Below, piece after piece: positions 8,494-16,534 of a stretch of DNA of 64,000 nucleotides. Source of the stretch: Azoarcus sp. TTM-91 (lineage in GTDB: Bacteria; Pseudomonadota; Gammaproteobacteria; Burkholderiales; Rhodocyclaceae); the NCBI RefSeq assembly GCF_012911025.1, contig NZ_WUEI01000011.1:16936-80935 (forward strand), read 5' to 3'. The position numbers were made by a program, and so were the translations under genes. Within the stretch, counting starts at the first letter, position 1; every line of letters starts with the position of its first letter. The notes beneath the pieces were generated by a model. That model ran no database searches. It saw only the letters and a program-made list of their open reading frames with translations, and was not told the origin of the DNA.

Positions 8494-8513
8494 CCTCATC
8501 CGTTCGGATGAGG
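8494..8513. repeat. Perfect 9-bp inverted repeat after the LuxR gene
   Basis: CCTCATCCG-TT-CGGATGAGG is a perfect inverted repeat in the gap between the LuxR-type gene and the exported propeller gene. There is no T run on either strand, so it may be a factor-dependent end hairpin or an operator rather than a classic intrinsic terminator. Confidence 0.6.
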
Positions 8514-8537
8514 AATGAGCGCAGGTCCGCCTTGCCT

Positions 8538-9665
8538 TCAGCCAGCGGGCGGGGGATGAGGCAGCGGGCGCGACAGCAGCCGCAGCAGCTCTGCCTGGCG
8601 GTGGGTGCCCGTCTTGGCGAACAGGCTGCGCAGATGGGTCTTTACCGTGGCCAGGCTGAGTCGATTGTCTGCGGCGTAGCTGCCGGGCGTGTCGTGCCGC
8701 AGCAGGCCGAGGGCGAGGCGGGTCTCCGCCGGCGTGAAGCCATAGAGCTGCTGCAGCTGCCGAGGGTGCGGCAGGCGGGGGCCGGCGCCGTCCTGGATCA
8801 GGGCGAGCACATGCGGACTTTCCTGCTGCCCGAGGCCGGCCGGCAGGCGGCCGGGGATCAGCGACAGCAGCCAGGGGGCGGCGCCGTTGCGGCGGGGGAT
8901 GGCGAAGCAGTCGCCTTCGCGGGCGTCGCCGGCGCTTGCGCGCAGGATGGCAGCCTGCAGTCGGCTGTCGAGCTGTGGGTCGGGGCAGCGCAGGATGTTT
9001 CCCAGCGCCTGCAGGTCATCGGCCGCGGCCAGCATGCCGTGGGCAGACGGGCTGGCCCAGACGACGCGGCCGCGGCCATCCAGCCACAGGGCGTGGTAGG
9101 GCAAGGGCGCAATCGCACGCTCGGCGGCCTGGCTGCGCATCTGCAGGGCGTCGAGCTGGGTGCGTAGCGTGGCGGCACGGACGAGATGGCGGGAAAGCAG
9201 GGCGAGCCGGCGCAGCTCGGCAGCGCTGAAATCGCCTGCGTCATGCGCGCGGGCGATGGAGAGCACTTCCTGGGTGGCCGCGCCGTCGCTGCTCAGCTGG
9301 CAGACCGCCATGCGCTTCGCGCCCCAGGGCTTGAGGAAATCGGTGTAGATCTCCGCCCGGCGCAGGTAGCTCTCGTCGAAATGATGCTGGTCGGCTCGCC
9401 ATTGGCCCTGGCGGCCGCTGGTGTACCAGGGGATGCGGCAGTCGACGCCGACGTAGTAGGCGGCGTAGTCCTGCTCGGCCTCGCGCAGGCCGGCGTCGCT
9501 GACCTGGGTCTCGACGACGATGCGCCGCCGGGTGTCCATGCGCAGGTAGTGGGCGGCGAAGCCGCCGCCGCGCCGCGCAACCGCGTGATAGGCGTCCAGC
9601 AGCAGGCCGGGTTCCTGGACGGCGGCGTAGATCCGGTCGATGAGCTGGCTGTCCGTCCGGTCCAT
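8538..9665 (-). CDS. LuxR-family transcriptional regulator
   Basis: A 375-residue regulator. The C-terminus is a LuxR/FixJ-type helix-turn-helix (LYGFTPAETRLALGLLRHDT ... SLATVKTHLRSLFAKTGTHRQAEL, about residues 305-365). The N-terminal ~290 residues lack an autoinducer-binding signature and resemble the sensory region of stand-alone LuxR proteins with PAS/GAF-like character (ALWLDGRGRVVWASPSAHGML reads like a PAS repeat). The start is MDRTDSQLIDRIY; the frame stays open upstream as a shadow of metK. Target genes are unknown. Neighbours are metK upstream and the exported propeller protein downstream. Confidence 0.85.
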   Translation of the reverse strand: MDRTDSQLIDRIYAAVQEPGLLLDAYHAVARRGGGFAAHYLRMDTRRRIVVETQVSDAGLREAEQDYAAYYVGVDCRIPWYTSGRQGQWRADQHHFDESYLRRAEIYTDFLKPWGAKRMAVCQLSSDGAATQEVLSIARAHDAGDFSAAELRRLALLSRHLVRAATLRTQLDALQMRSQAAERAIAPLPYHALWLDGRGRVVWASPSAHGMLAAADDLQALGNILRCPDPQLDSRLQAAILRASAGDAREGDCFAIPRRNGAAPWLLSLIPGRLPAGLGQQESPHVLALIQDGAGPRLPHPRQLQQLYGFTPAETRLALGLLRHDTPGSYAADNRLSLATVKTHLRSLFAKTGTHRQAELLRLLSRPLPHPPPAG

Positions 9666-9698
9666 GCGCTCGGTCCGTGCGTGGCCTGCGGTTTGAAA

Positions 9699-9740
9699 CC
9701 GCGCGTCCGGCGCGGCCTTGCGGCGGCGCCGGACGCGCGG
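9699..9740 (-). terminator. Terminator hairpin after metK
   Basis: A perfect 15-bp stem (CCGCGCGTCCGGCGC and its complement, 12-nt loop) begins 6 nt after the metK stop. On the minus strand it is followed by TTTCAAA, a short and imperfect T run. It most likely ends metK transcription. Confidence 0.7.
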
Positions 9741-9745
9741 GCGGC

Positions 9746-10912
9746 TTACAGGCCGGCGTCGGCCTTCAGGGCGGCGGCCTTGTCGGTCTGCTCCCAGGTG
9801 AATTCCGGCTCGTCGCGGCCGAAGTGGCCGTAGGCGGCGGTCTTGGAGTAGATCGGGCGCAGCAGGTCCAGGGTCTGGATGATGGCCTTGGGGCGCAGGT
9901 CGAAGTGGGCGCGGATCAATTCGACGATTTTCTCGTCGGCGATCTTGCCTGTACCGAAGGTGTTCACCATCAGCGACACCGGCTTGGCGACGCCGATGGC
10001 GTAGGCCACCTGCACCTCGCACTTGGAGGCCAGGCCGGCGGCGACCACGTTCTTGGCCACGTAGCGGCCGGCGTAGGCGGCGGAGCGGTCCACCTTGGAC
10101 GGGTCCTTGCCGGAGAAGGCGCCGCCGCCGTGGTGGGCCGCGCCGCCGTAGGTGTCGACGATGATCTTGCGGCCGGTGAGGCCGCAGTCGCCGTGCGGGC
10201 CGCCGATGACGAAGCGGCCGGTGGGGTTGATCAGGTAGCGCACTTCGCCGGCCAGCAATTCCTTCGGCAGCACCGGCTTGATCACTTCCTCGATCACCGC
10301 TTCGGACAGCTGGGCGTGGGAGATGTCCGGCGCGTGCTGGGTGGAGACCACCACGGTGTCGATCGCCACCGGCTTGCCGTCCACGTACTTGACGGTGAGC
10401 TGGCTCTTGGCGTCCGGGCGCAGCCACGGCAGGCGGCCGTCCTTACGCAGTTCCGCCTGGCGCTGCATGATGCGGTGGGCGTAGTAGATGGGGAAGGGCA
10501 TCAGGCTGGGGGTTTCGTCGGTGGCAAAGCCGAACATCAGGCCCTGGTCGCCGGCGCCCTGGTCGAGGTCCAGGCCTTCCCCTTCATTCACGCCCTGGGC
10601 GATGTCGGCCGACTGGCGGTTGATCGCGGTGAGGATGGCGCAGCTCTTGTAGTCGAAGCCGATGTCGGAGTTGTCGTAGCCGATGCGGCGGACCACGTCC
10701 TGCGCGATTTCGCGATAGTTCGGGTGCGCGTTGGTGGTGATTTCACCGGAGATGACCACCAGGCCGGTGGAAACCAGGGTTTCGCAGGCGACGCGGGCGC
10801 GGGGGTCTTCCGCGAGGATGGCGTCCAGCACGCCGTCGGAAATCTGGTCGGCGACCTTGTCCGGGTGTCCTTCGGAAACGGATTCCGAGGTGAAGAGGAA
10901 TTCCTTGGCCAA
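9746..10912 (-). CDS. metK: S-adenosylmethionine synthetase
   Basis: Makes SAM from methionine and ATP in the cytosol, supplying the many methyltransferases of this window. The 388-residue protein carries [15 protein letters not shown] at the N-terminus, [18 protein letters not shown], the [19 protein letters not shown] loop and the C-terminal [14 protein letters not shown] place the start at a TTG at 10912 (MAKEFLF...), because AAGGAG lies 6 nt upstream. A TTG 18 nt earlier sits inside the T run of an intrinsic terminator and has no good ribosome binding site. The 160-nt leader is strongly structured, suggesting attenuation by an effector, perhaps SAM. Confidence 0.96.
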   Translation of the reverse strand: MAKEFLFTSESVSEGHPDKVADQISDGVLDAILAEDPRARVACETLVSTGLVVISGEITTNAHPNYREIAQDVVRRIGYDNSDIGFDYKSCAILTAINRQSADIAQGVNEGEGLDLDQGAGDQGLMFGFATDETPSLMPFPIYYAHRIMQRQAELRKDGRLPWLRPDAKSQLTVKYVDGKPVAIDTVVVSTQHAPDISHAQLSEAVIEEVIKPVLPKELLAGEVRYLINPTGRFVIGGPHGDCGLTGRKIIVDTYGGAAHHGGGAFSGKDPSKVDRSAAYAGRYVAKNVVAAGLASKCEVQVAYAIGVAKPVSLMVNTFGTGKIADEKIVELIRAHFDLRPKAIIQTLDLLRPIYSKTAAYGHFGRDEPEFTWEQTDKAAALKADAGL

Positions 10913-10927
10913 GTTCGGCTCCTTGCT

Positions 10928-10976
10928 CAAAACAAAAATCCCCAGTGGTTGGCGTCGTGGCCAGCTCTGGGGATTT
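10928..10976 (-). terminator. Intrinsic terminator in the metK leader
   Basis: On the minus strand AAATCCCCAG (10976-10967) pairs perfectly with CTGGGGATTT (10945-10936) in a 10-bp stem with a small inner helix TGGC/GCCA. The T run TTTTTGTTTT follows. The metK ribosome binding site (10924-10919) begins a few bases later. A terminator placed between promoter and gene is the hallmark of transcription attenuation or a riboswitch. Confidence 0.85.
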
Positions 10977-11071
10977 CGCCGAGCAGGCGACGCTTTAGCA
11001 GTATTTCTGGGTCGGTTCCTGTGGGAGGAAAGCGACGGCCGCCCTGCAAGTTGTCGAATTAACTCGGCGGC
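10976..11071 (-). ncRNA. Structured metK leader, riboswitch candidate of unknown class
   Basis: Three helices precede the leader terminator on the minus strand. P1 is GCCGCC/GGCGGC (11071-11066 with 11043-11038) with an inner AGTT/AACT helix. P2 is CGTCGCTTT with AAAGCGTCG (11037-11029 with 10996-10988, one T-T mismatch); it encloses TTCC/GGAA and CAG/CTG hairpins as in a multi-branch junction. P3 is TCGCC/GGCGA (10990-10976). P3 shares bases with the P2 3' strand and with the foot of the terminator, so these helices exclude one another. I do not recognise SAM-I, SAM-II, SAM-III or SAH consensus here. Function is inferred from position before metK. Confidence 0.55.
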
Positions 11072-11080
11072 TAAGGGATA

Positions 11081-11108
11081 ATTATAGGCTTTCGTCCCGA
11101 CCGGTCAA
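11081..11108 (-). promoter_or_regulatory. metK: Sigma70-type promoter of metK
   Basis: On the minus strand TTGACC (11108-11103), a 16-nt spacer and TATAAT (11086-11081) make a strong consensus promoter. Transcription should start near 11074, giving a leader of about 160 nt before the metK TTG. Confidence 0.8.
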
Positions 11109-11151
11109 ATCAGGCGCCCCGCATCGGTCCTGCGGCTGCCTGACATTCTTC

Positions 11152-12027
11152 ATGCTCCTTGCCTTGTTGTTCCGTTTTCTTTCCCGCCTGCCCTTGAGCT
11201 GGCTGCACGCCCTGGGCGGGCTGGCCGGCTGGTTGATCTATTGCTTCGACAGCGGCTACCGTCGGCGGCTGAAGGAAAACCTGGCGCTGGCCATCGGCCG
11301 CGACGATCCGGCGCTGCGCCGCCGCGCGGTGGCGGAAGCGGGGCGGCAGGCGCTGGAGGTGCCCTGGCTGTGGCTGCGCCCGGTGGATCAGGTGCTGGGC
11401 AAGATCGTCCGCGCCGAAGGCTGGGAGCTGGCCGACAAGGCACGCAGCGAAGGCGCCGGCATCCTCTTCATGACGCCGCACCTGGGCTGTTTCGAGATCA
11501 CCGCGCTCTATTGCGCCGCCCATGCGCCCATCACCGTGCTCTACCGGCCGCCGCGCAAGGCCGCGCTGCGGCCGCTGATGGAATACGGCCGCAACCGCGG
11601 CGACATGCGTACGGCGCCGGCCGACCTTTCCGGCGTGCGCAAGCTGGTGAAGACGCTGCGGGCGAGCGAGGCGGTGGGCATGCTGCCGGACCAGGTGCCG
11701 GCCCTGGGCGAAGGCATCTGGGCGCCGTTCTTCGGCCGCCCGGCGTGGACGATGACGCTGGCGGCCCGCCTGGCCGAGGTGAAGAACGTGCGCATGTTCT
11801 ACATCTGGGCCGAGCGCTTGCCGCGCGGCCAGGGTTACTCGCTGCACGTGGCGCCGCCGCAGGAGGCGATGGAGGGCGACCTGGAGGCGCGCTGCGCGGC
11901 CATCAACCGCGACATCGAGCGCGTCATCCTGCGCTGCCCGGAGCAGTACCTGTGGGGCTATCACCGTTACAAGAAGCCGAAGGCGGGCAAGCCTGCCGAT
12001 CGAGCGGCGGAGGATGGGCGCGCATGA
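11152..12027 (+). CDS. Lipid A late acyltransferase-like protein (LpxL/HtrB family), first copy
   Basis: A 291-residue inner-membrane acyltransferase. It has an N-terminal membrane anchor (MLLALLFRFLSRLPLSWLHAL), the catalytic H-X4-E motif HLGCFE (His110 to Glu115), YRPPRK and the conserved PDQVPALGEGIWAPFFGRPA segment. Family members transfer secondary acyl chains to Kdo2-lipid A; the chain and position cannot be read here. It overlaps the next acyltransferase gene by four bases (ATGA), so the two are co-translated. It is divergent from metK and shares an AT-rich promoter region with it. Confidence 0.9.
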   Translation: MLLALLFRFLSRLPLSWLHALGGLAGWLIYCFDSGYRRRLKENLALAIGRDDPALRRRAVAEAGRQALEVPWLWLRPVDQVLGKIVRAEGWELADKARSEGAGILFMTPHLGCFEITALYCAAHAPITVLYRPPRKAALRPLMEYGRNRGDMRTAPADLSGVRKLVKTLRASEAVGMLPDQVPALGEGIWAPFFGRPAWTMTLAARLAEVKNVRMFYIWAERLPRGQGYSLHVAPPQEAMEGDLEARCAAINRDIERVILRCPEQYLWGYHRYKKPKAGKPADRAAEDGRA

Positions 12028-12899
12028 TGACCCGCCTGGGTGTTGCCCTGTTCTGGTTGCTCCACTGGTTGCCGTTGCCGGTTCTCGCCCGCGTGGGCGA
12101 GGCGCTGGGCTTGCTCATCTATGTCTTCGCGCTGCCGCGTCGGCGGGTGGCGGCGACCAATCTGCGGCTGTGCTTTCCGGAAATGGATGCCCATGCGCGC
12201 AACCGCCTGCTGCGCCGGCATTTCCGCATGCTCGGCCGCAGCCTGCTGGAGCGCGGCCTGAGCTGGTGGGCGAGCGAGGCCCGGCTGCGGCGGTTGATCC
12301 GGCTCACCGGGCTGGAGCGGGTGACGGCGGCCAAGGCCGAAGGCAAGGCGGTGATCCTGCTGGCGCCCCACTTCGTCGGCCTGGACATTGCCGGCACCCG
12401 GTTGGCGATGGAGGGCGACTTCGTCAGCATGTATGCCCACCAGAAGAACAAGGTGCTGGATCGCTGGCTCTACCACGGCCGCAGCCGCTTCAACGACCAG
12501 ATGCTGCTTTCGCGCCAGGACGGGGTGCGCAGCACGGTCAAGGCGATGCGCGCCGGGCGCCCCTTCTTTTATCTGCCGGACATGGATTACGGCCGCAAGG
12601 ACGCTATCTTCGTGCCTTTCTTCGGCGTGCCGGCGGCGACCATCACTGGCCTGTCGCGTCTCGCCCGCCTCGCCGGCGCGGTGGTGATGCCCTGCACCGC
12701 CCATGTGCGGCGCGACGGCAGCGGCTACGACGTCGAAATCGGCGAGGCGTGGGCGGATTTCCCGACCGCGGACGTGGAGGCCGATACCCTGCGCATGAAC
12801 CGCTGGCTTGAAGGCGCGGTGAAATCCATGCCTGAGCAGTATTACTGGGTGCACCGCCGCTTCAAGACGCGTCCGCCGGGCGAGCCCAAGCTCTATTGA
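12024..12899 (+). CDS. Lipid A late acyltransferase-like protein (LpxL/HtrB family), second copy
   Basis: A 291-residue paralogue of the preceding gene, in the same operon with an ATGA overlap. It has an N-terminal hydrophobic anchor (about 6-36), the motif PHFVGLD (H-X4-D, His116 to Asp121) and PDMDYGRKDAIFVPFFG, the family's second conserved block. The C-terminus EQYYWVHRRFKTRPPGEP is typical. Having two tandem copies suggests that each adds a different secondary acyl chain, for example laurate or myristate, to lipid A. That division of labour is inferred. Confidence 0.9.
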   Translation: MMTRLGVALFWLLHWLPLPVLARVGEALGLLIYVFALPRRRVAATNLRLCFPEMDAHARNRLLRRHFRMLGRSLLERGLSWWASEARLRRLIRLTGLERVTAAKAEGKAVILLAPHFVGLDIAGTRLAMEGDFVSMYAHQKNKVLDRWLYHGRSRFNDQMLLSRQDGVRSTVKAMRAGRPFFYLPDMDYGRKDAIFVPFFGVPAATITGLSRLARLAGAVVMPCTAHVRRDGSGYDVEIGEAWADFPTADVEADTLRMNRWLEGAVKSMPEQYYWVHRRFKTRPPGEPKLY

Positions 12900-12933
12900 A
12901 TTCAACGCGCAGCGCGGCCGGCGGCGCGCGCCT

Positions 12934-13170
12934 CTAATTGCCCTTTTCGTCCTCACGCGCAAGGCGCGCGAGGACGACCGGAAAGGCGGCGCTGCCGAGC
13001 AGGGCCACCGCCGACACGATCAACGCCAGCGCGGTGCCGGCTTCCGCGAGTATGGGATGCGAAGCCGAGAAATCGCCGACCAGCAGGGCGAATCCCGCCA
13101 GCAGGCAGAGCAGGCCGGGGATGCCGAGCAACCAGGCGGAGAGGGGAATGAGTGCGGGGCGGGTGTCCAT
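12934..13170 (-). CDS. Small two-helix membrane protein, unknown function
   Basis: A 78-residue protein with two hydrophobic helices (about residues 8-28 and 38-65) and a charged tail REDEKGN. The chosen ATG gives [16 protein letters not shown]; longer in-frame starts run into dapF and are shadow sequence. It lies convergent to the acyltransferase pair and divergent from dapF. No family is recognised. It is supported by coherent hydrophobicity and length only. Confidence 0.55.
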   Translation of the reverse strand: MDTRPALIPLSAWLLGIPGLLCLLAGFALLVGDFSASHPILAEAGTALALIVSAVALLGSAAFPVVLARLAREDEKGN

Positions 13171-13267
13171 GGCGCGGCATTCTCCCACCTGGCCCGCGGT
13201 GGACGATAGCCGGCCGCTGGGCGAGAATCGGCTGTTCTCTGCCCCATCCCTCGAGGAGTTTTCCCTC

Positions 13268-14101
13268 ATGCGTTTGCGTTTCACCAAGATGCACGGTCTC
13301 GGCAACGATTTCGTCGTCATCGATGCCACCCGCGAGGCGGTGGATCTGACGCCCGAACGGGTGCGGGCCATCGCCGACCGGCATTTCGGCGTGGGCTGCG
13401 ACCAGTTGCTGGTGGTGGAGCAGCCGACGCAGCCGGGCGTGGATTTCCGCTACCGCATCTTCAACGCCGATGGCGGCGAGGTGGAGCAGTGCGGCAACGG
13501 CGCGCGCTGCTTCGTCCGCTTCGTGCACGAGAAGGCGCTGACCGACAAGGATGAGATCCGCGTCGAGACCCGCAGCGGCCTCATCGCCCCGCGCCTGCGG
13601 CCGGACGGCCTGGTGACGGTGGACATGGGCGTACCGCGGCTGCAGCCGGCACAGATCCCCTTCGTTTCCGACTCGGACGCAGTGGTGCAGCCGCTGGACG
13701 TCGCCGGCGAGACGGTGGCGATCACCGCGGTCTCCATGGGCAACCCGCATGCGGTGCAGGTGGTGGCCGACGTGGAGGCCGCGCCGGTGCAGGCACAGGG
13801 CGCGCTGATCGAAAGCCATCCGCGCTTTCCGGCGCGGGTGAACGCCGGCTTCATGCAGGTGATGGACGAAGGCTGCGTGCGCCTGCGGGTGTTCGAGCGC
13901 GGCGCCGGAGAGACGCTGGCCTGCGGTACCGGCGCCTGCGCCGCGGTGGTCGCCGGCATCCTGCGCGGCCTGCTGGTATCGCCGGTGCGTGTCGAAACCC
14001 GCGGTGGCGGACTGGAAATCGCCTGGAGCGGCCCGGGAACGCCGGTGCTGATGACCGGCCCCGCGGTCACCGTATTCGAAGGCGAGATGGAACTCGCCTG
14101 A
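13268..14101 (+). CDS. dapF: Diaminopimelate epimerase
   Basis: Interconverts LL- and meso-diaminopimelate in the lysine and peptidoglycan precursor pathway. The 277-residue protein begins [19 protein letters not shown], the family start, preceded by GAGGAG at a good distance. Both catalytic cysteine motifs are visible: EQCGNGARC in the first half and ACGTGAC in the second. It heads the conserved proteobacterial set dapF-DUF484-xerC. Confidence 0.97.
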   Translation: MRLRFTKMHGLGNDFVVIDATREAVDLTPERVRAIADRHFGVGCDQLLVVEQPTQPGVDFRYRIFNADGGEVEQCGNGARCFVRFVHEKALTDKDEIRVETRSGLIAPRLRPDGLVTVDMGVPRLQPAQIPFVSDSDAVVQPLDVAGETVAITAVSMGNPHAVQVVADVEAAPVQAQGALIESHPRFPARVNAGFMQVMDEGCVRLRVFERGAGETLACGTGACAAVVAGILRGLLVSPVRVETRGGGLEIAWSGPGTPVLMTGPAVTVFEGEMELA

Positions 14102-14152
14102 ACGTTTTTGACCGGGGCGGCGGCGCCGCTCCGACTGGACTGGAGCCCCCCG

Positions 14153-14806
14153 ATGAATGCCGACGACGTCGCCCGTTACCTCCGTGAACATCCCGATTTC
14201 CTCTCGGAGCACGGCGAACTCTTCACCCAGATCACCGTGCCGCATCCCCAGCACGACGGCCAGGCCATCTCCCTGGCGGAGCGCCAACTCCACGCCCTGC
14301 GCGAGAAGATCCGCCTGCTGGAGGGCAAGCTGGCGGAGCTGATCCGCTTCGGCGAAGAGAACGACGACATCAGCGAAAAAGTGCACCGCCTGTCGGTTGC
14401 CCTGCTGGCGGCGGAGAACTACGAGGCGGTGCGGCATGCGCTCTACACCAGCCTGCAGGAGGACTTCAGCGTTCCGCACGTCGCCCTGCGCATCTGGAAC
14501 AGCGTGCTGGCCCGTGAGGAGGCGGAGTTCGCGCCAGTGAGCGAAAGCGTGCGGCTCTATGTCGGTGACCTCCGCCGTCCCTACTGCGGTGCGCCCGACA
14601 ATATCGAGGCGGTGGGCTGGTTCGGCGAGGCGTCGCCGCACATCCGCTCTCTGGCGCTGATGCCGCTGCGTCGCCAGGCCCAGGTCTTCGGCGTGCTGGT
14701 GCTGGGCAGCGAGGAGATGGAGCGCTTCTATCCGGAAATGGGCACGCTCTACCTCGGCCGCATCGCCGAACTCGCCGCCGCCGCGTTGCTGTGCGAACTG
14801 GGCTGA
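14153..14806 (+). CDS. DUF484 family protein
   Basis: A 217-residue cytosolic protein of the DUF484 family (GAF-like fold) found between dapF and xerC in many proteobacteria (YigA in E. coli). It starts MNADDVARYLREHPDFLSEH, typical for the family. It has an N-terminal helical segment and a coiled-coil-like stretch (about 40-75) before the GAF-like part, which ends AAAALLCELG. Its function is not established. It overlaps the xerC start. Confidence 0.9.
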   Translation: MNADDVARYLREHPDFLSEHGELFTQITVPHPQHDGQAISLAERQLHALREKIRLLEGKLAELIRFGEENDDISEKVHRLSVALLAAENYEAVRHALYTSLQEDFSVPHVALRIWNSVLAREEAEFAPVSESVRLYVGDLRRPYCGAPDNIEAVGWFGEASPHIRSLALMPLRRQAQVFGVLVLGSEEMERFYPEMGTLYLGRIAELAAAALLCELG

Positions 14807-15711
14807 ATCCAGCCGATACGCCGGGCGCGCCGCCTATCTGGGTGGAGGACTACCTCGCCTACCTGGCAACCCAGCGCCGTGCCGCCCGGCTGACCGTGGA
14901 GGGCTATCGCCGCGACTTGCTCCGACTGGCCGAACTCGCTGACGGGCGGTCGCCGCTGGCGCTTTCCTCCCACGACATCCGCCGCTTCGTGGGCCGCCTG
15001 CATGGCGAAGGACTGGGCGGGCGCTCGATTGCCCGCGCGCTGTCCGCCTGGCGTGGGCTGTATCGATGGTTCGCCCGCCATCGCGGCCTGGAGCGCAATC
15101 CGGTGGAGGGCATCCGGGCGCCGCGCTCGCCTTCGCTGCTGCCGCGGGCGCTGTCGGTGGAGCAGACCCAGGCCTTGCTGGACCCCGCTGCCGAGAGCGT
15201 GCTGGAAATCCGCGACCTCGCCATGTTCGAATTGTTCTACTCCTCCGGCCTGCGCGTCACGGAGCTCGTCAGCCTTGACCTCGGGCGGGGCGTGGATATG
15301 GATGAAAGCATGGTCACCATCACCGGCAAGCGCGGCAAGACCCGCATGGTGCCGGTAGGGGGCAAGGCGCTGGAGGCGCTGCAGGCCTGGCTGGCGCAGC
15401 GTTCCGCCCTGCCAGCGGGCAACGAGCCGGCGCTGTTCGTCACCCGCACCGGCCAGCGCATGACGTCGTCCGCCGTTCGCAGTCGCCTCGCCCGGCGCGC
15501 CGAGCAACTCGGCCTGGGCGTGCACGTCCATCCCCACATGCTGCGCCACAGCTTCGCCAGCCACATGCTGCAGGCCAGCGGTGATCTGCGCGCCGTGCAG
15601 GAGTTGCTCGGTCACGCCAGCATCCGCAGCACCCAGGTCTACACCCACCTCGATTTCCAGCATCTCGCCCAGGTCTACGACGCCGCTCACCCGCGCGCGC
15701 GCAAGCGTTAA
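14791..15711 (+). CDS. xerC: Tyrosine recombinase XerC
   Basis: Site-specific recombinase that, with XerD, resolves chromosome dimers at dif. In the 306-residue protein the N-terminal SAM-like core-binding domain spans about 15-105. The catalytic set is complete: Arg155 (SSGLRVTEL), Lys180, His249 and Arg252 (HMLRHSFASH), His275 (LLGHAS) and Tyr284 (TQVYTHLD). The start is a GTG that overlaps the DUF484 gene by 16 nt. It is the third gene of dapF-DUF484-xerC. Confidence 0.95.
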   Translation: MRTGLNPADTPGAPPIWVEDYLAYLATQRRAARLTVEGYRRDLLRLAELADGRSPLALSSHDIRRFVGRLHGEGLGGRSIARALSAWRGLYRWFARHRGLERNPVEGIRAPRSPSLLPRALSVEQTQALLDPAAESVLEIRDLAMFELFYSSGLRVTELVSLDLGRGVDMDESMVTITGKRGKTRMVPVGGKALEALQAWLAQRSALPAGNEPALFVTRTGQRMTSSAVRSRLARRAEQLGLGVHVHPHMLRHSFASHMLQASGDLRAVQELLGHASIRSTQVYTHLDFQHLAQVYDAAHPRARKR

Positions 15712-15864
15712 GCGGCGGACCTTCCGTTGCTCGTCCCTTCCCCAGTTTGGGTATTTACGGATGTGGGGCCAAAGAAGCCTTCGGCTATGCTGACAGCAAG
15801 CAGAATAATTACTAACGGACTGTGTCGCGTCCCCGGCAAACGGGGCGGCGAAAGCGGGGCAGCC

Positions 15865-16371
15865 ATGACAACTGGAATTACCCCCAGGGGAGGAGGCGCC
15901 GTCGAGGGAGGCGTCCTCACTCCAGGCGCAGCTTCATTCGAGCGCCAAGGCGTGCAGCGGGAAGTGGCTTTGCTGCTTGCCCGGCACGAGATACGAAATC
16001 TGAGGCGCTGGTTCGACGATTTCGACCGCGACATCCTGCTCCCCATCCTGTTGGGCGAGATCGCTCTGCATAACATCGGCGCTTACGAGAACGGTGCCGG
16101 CACGCGCAAGACGCTGGACGATCCGGACGACCTTTGTCCGCTCAAGCCTTGCAACGCCTATTCAATCGCCGCTGCCACCGGTCTGCCGCGCGAGACGGTG
16201 CGCAGGAAGATCGTGCGGCTTATCGAACTGGGCTGGATACGCAAGCGGCACAACGGCCACCTTTATGTGACGGCTGAAGCGATCAATCACTTCGGCTCCA
16301 TCCTCGGCACGCGGCAGTTGAGCGAGTTGCTGACCACTGCGGATCGGGCCAAGCGGCTGATGGACAAGTAG
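15865..16371 (+). CDS. Winged helix-turn-helix protein, unknown targets
   Basis: A 168-residue protein with a helix-turn-helix near the C-terminus (AYSIAAATGLPRETVRRKIVRLIELGWI, then the wing KRHNGHLYVTAEA), like MarR/GntR-type winged helices. The N-terminal ~80 residues (VQREVALLLARHEIRNLRRWFDDFDRDILLPILLGEIALHNI) are helical and may dimerise. I chose the ATG giving MTTGITPRGG; the frame is open further upstream without a ribosome binding site. It follows xerC by about 150 nt on the same strand. No metabolic partner points to its target. Confidence 0.7.
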   Translation: MTTGITPRGGGAVEGGVLTPGAASFERQGVQREVALLLARHEIRNLRRWFDDFDRDILLPILLGEIALHNIGAYENGAGTRKTLDDPDDLCPLKPCNAYSIAAATGLPRETVRRKIVRLIELGWIRKRHNGHLYVTAEAINHFGSILGTRQLSELLTTADRAKRLMDK

Positions 16372-16407
16372 CTCCTGATTACCGCTGGCGTAATTGAAGA
16401 ATCCTTC

Positions 16408-16446
16408 CTTGGGGCTTGCGCCGGGTGATGCGGCGCAGGCCCCAAG
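16408..16446 (+). terminator. Terminator hairpin after the winged-helix gene
   Basis: A 15-bp stem (CTTGGGGCTTGCGCC with GGCGCAGGCCCCAAG, one G-T pair) lies between the winged-helix gene and rlmI. The following T run is poor (TCGTT), so termination efficiency is uncertain. Confidence 0.55.
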
Positions 16447-16534
16447 TCGTTCACCCACCCGCTCCGCCGGGTGCCGCATTGGCGCTCATGGGCACAGCGG
16501 GTAGACTTGCCGGCCGTTTTTGTGGATTTCCCCC

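Noticed and set aside
10913..10930. metK starting at TTG 10930
   Set aside because: That TTG is inside the terminator T run without a fitting ribosome binding site; AAGGAG is correctly placed for TTG 10912.
10985..11005. GCTAAAGCG in the metK leader recalls the GCUAAA of SAM-II riboswitches
   Set aside because: The rest of the SAM-II core and its pseudoknot partners are not present; one short match is not enough.
14791..15711. xerC as a phage or integron integrase
   Set aside because: The dapF-DUF484-xerC order and absence of att sites or phage genes identify it as the housekeeping recombinase.
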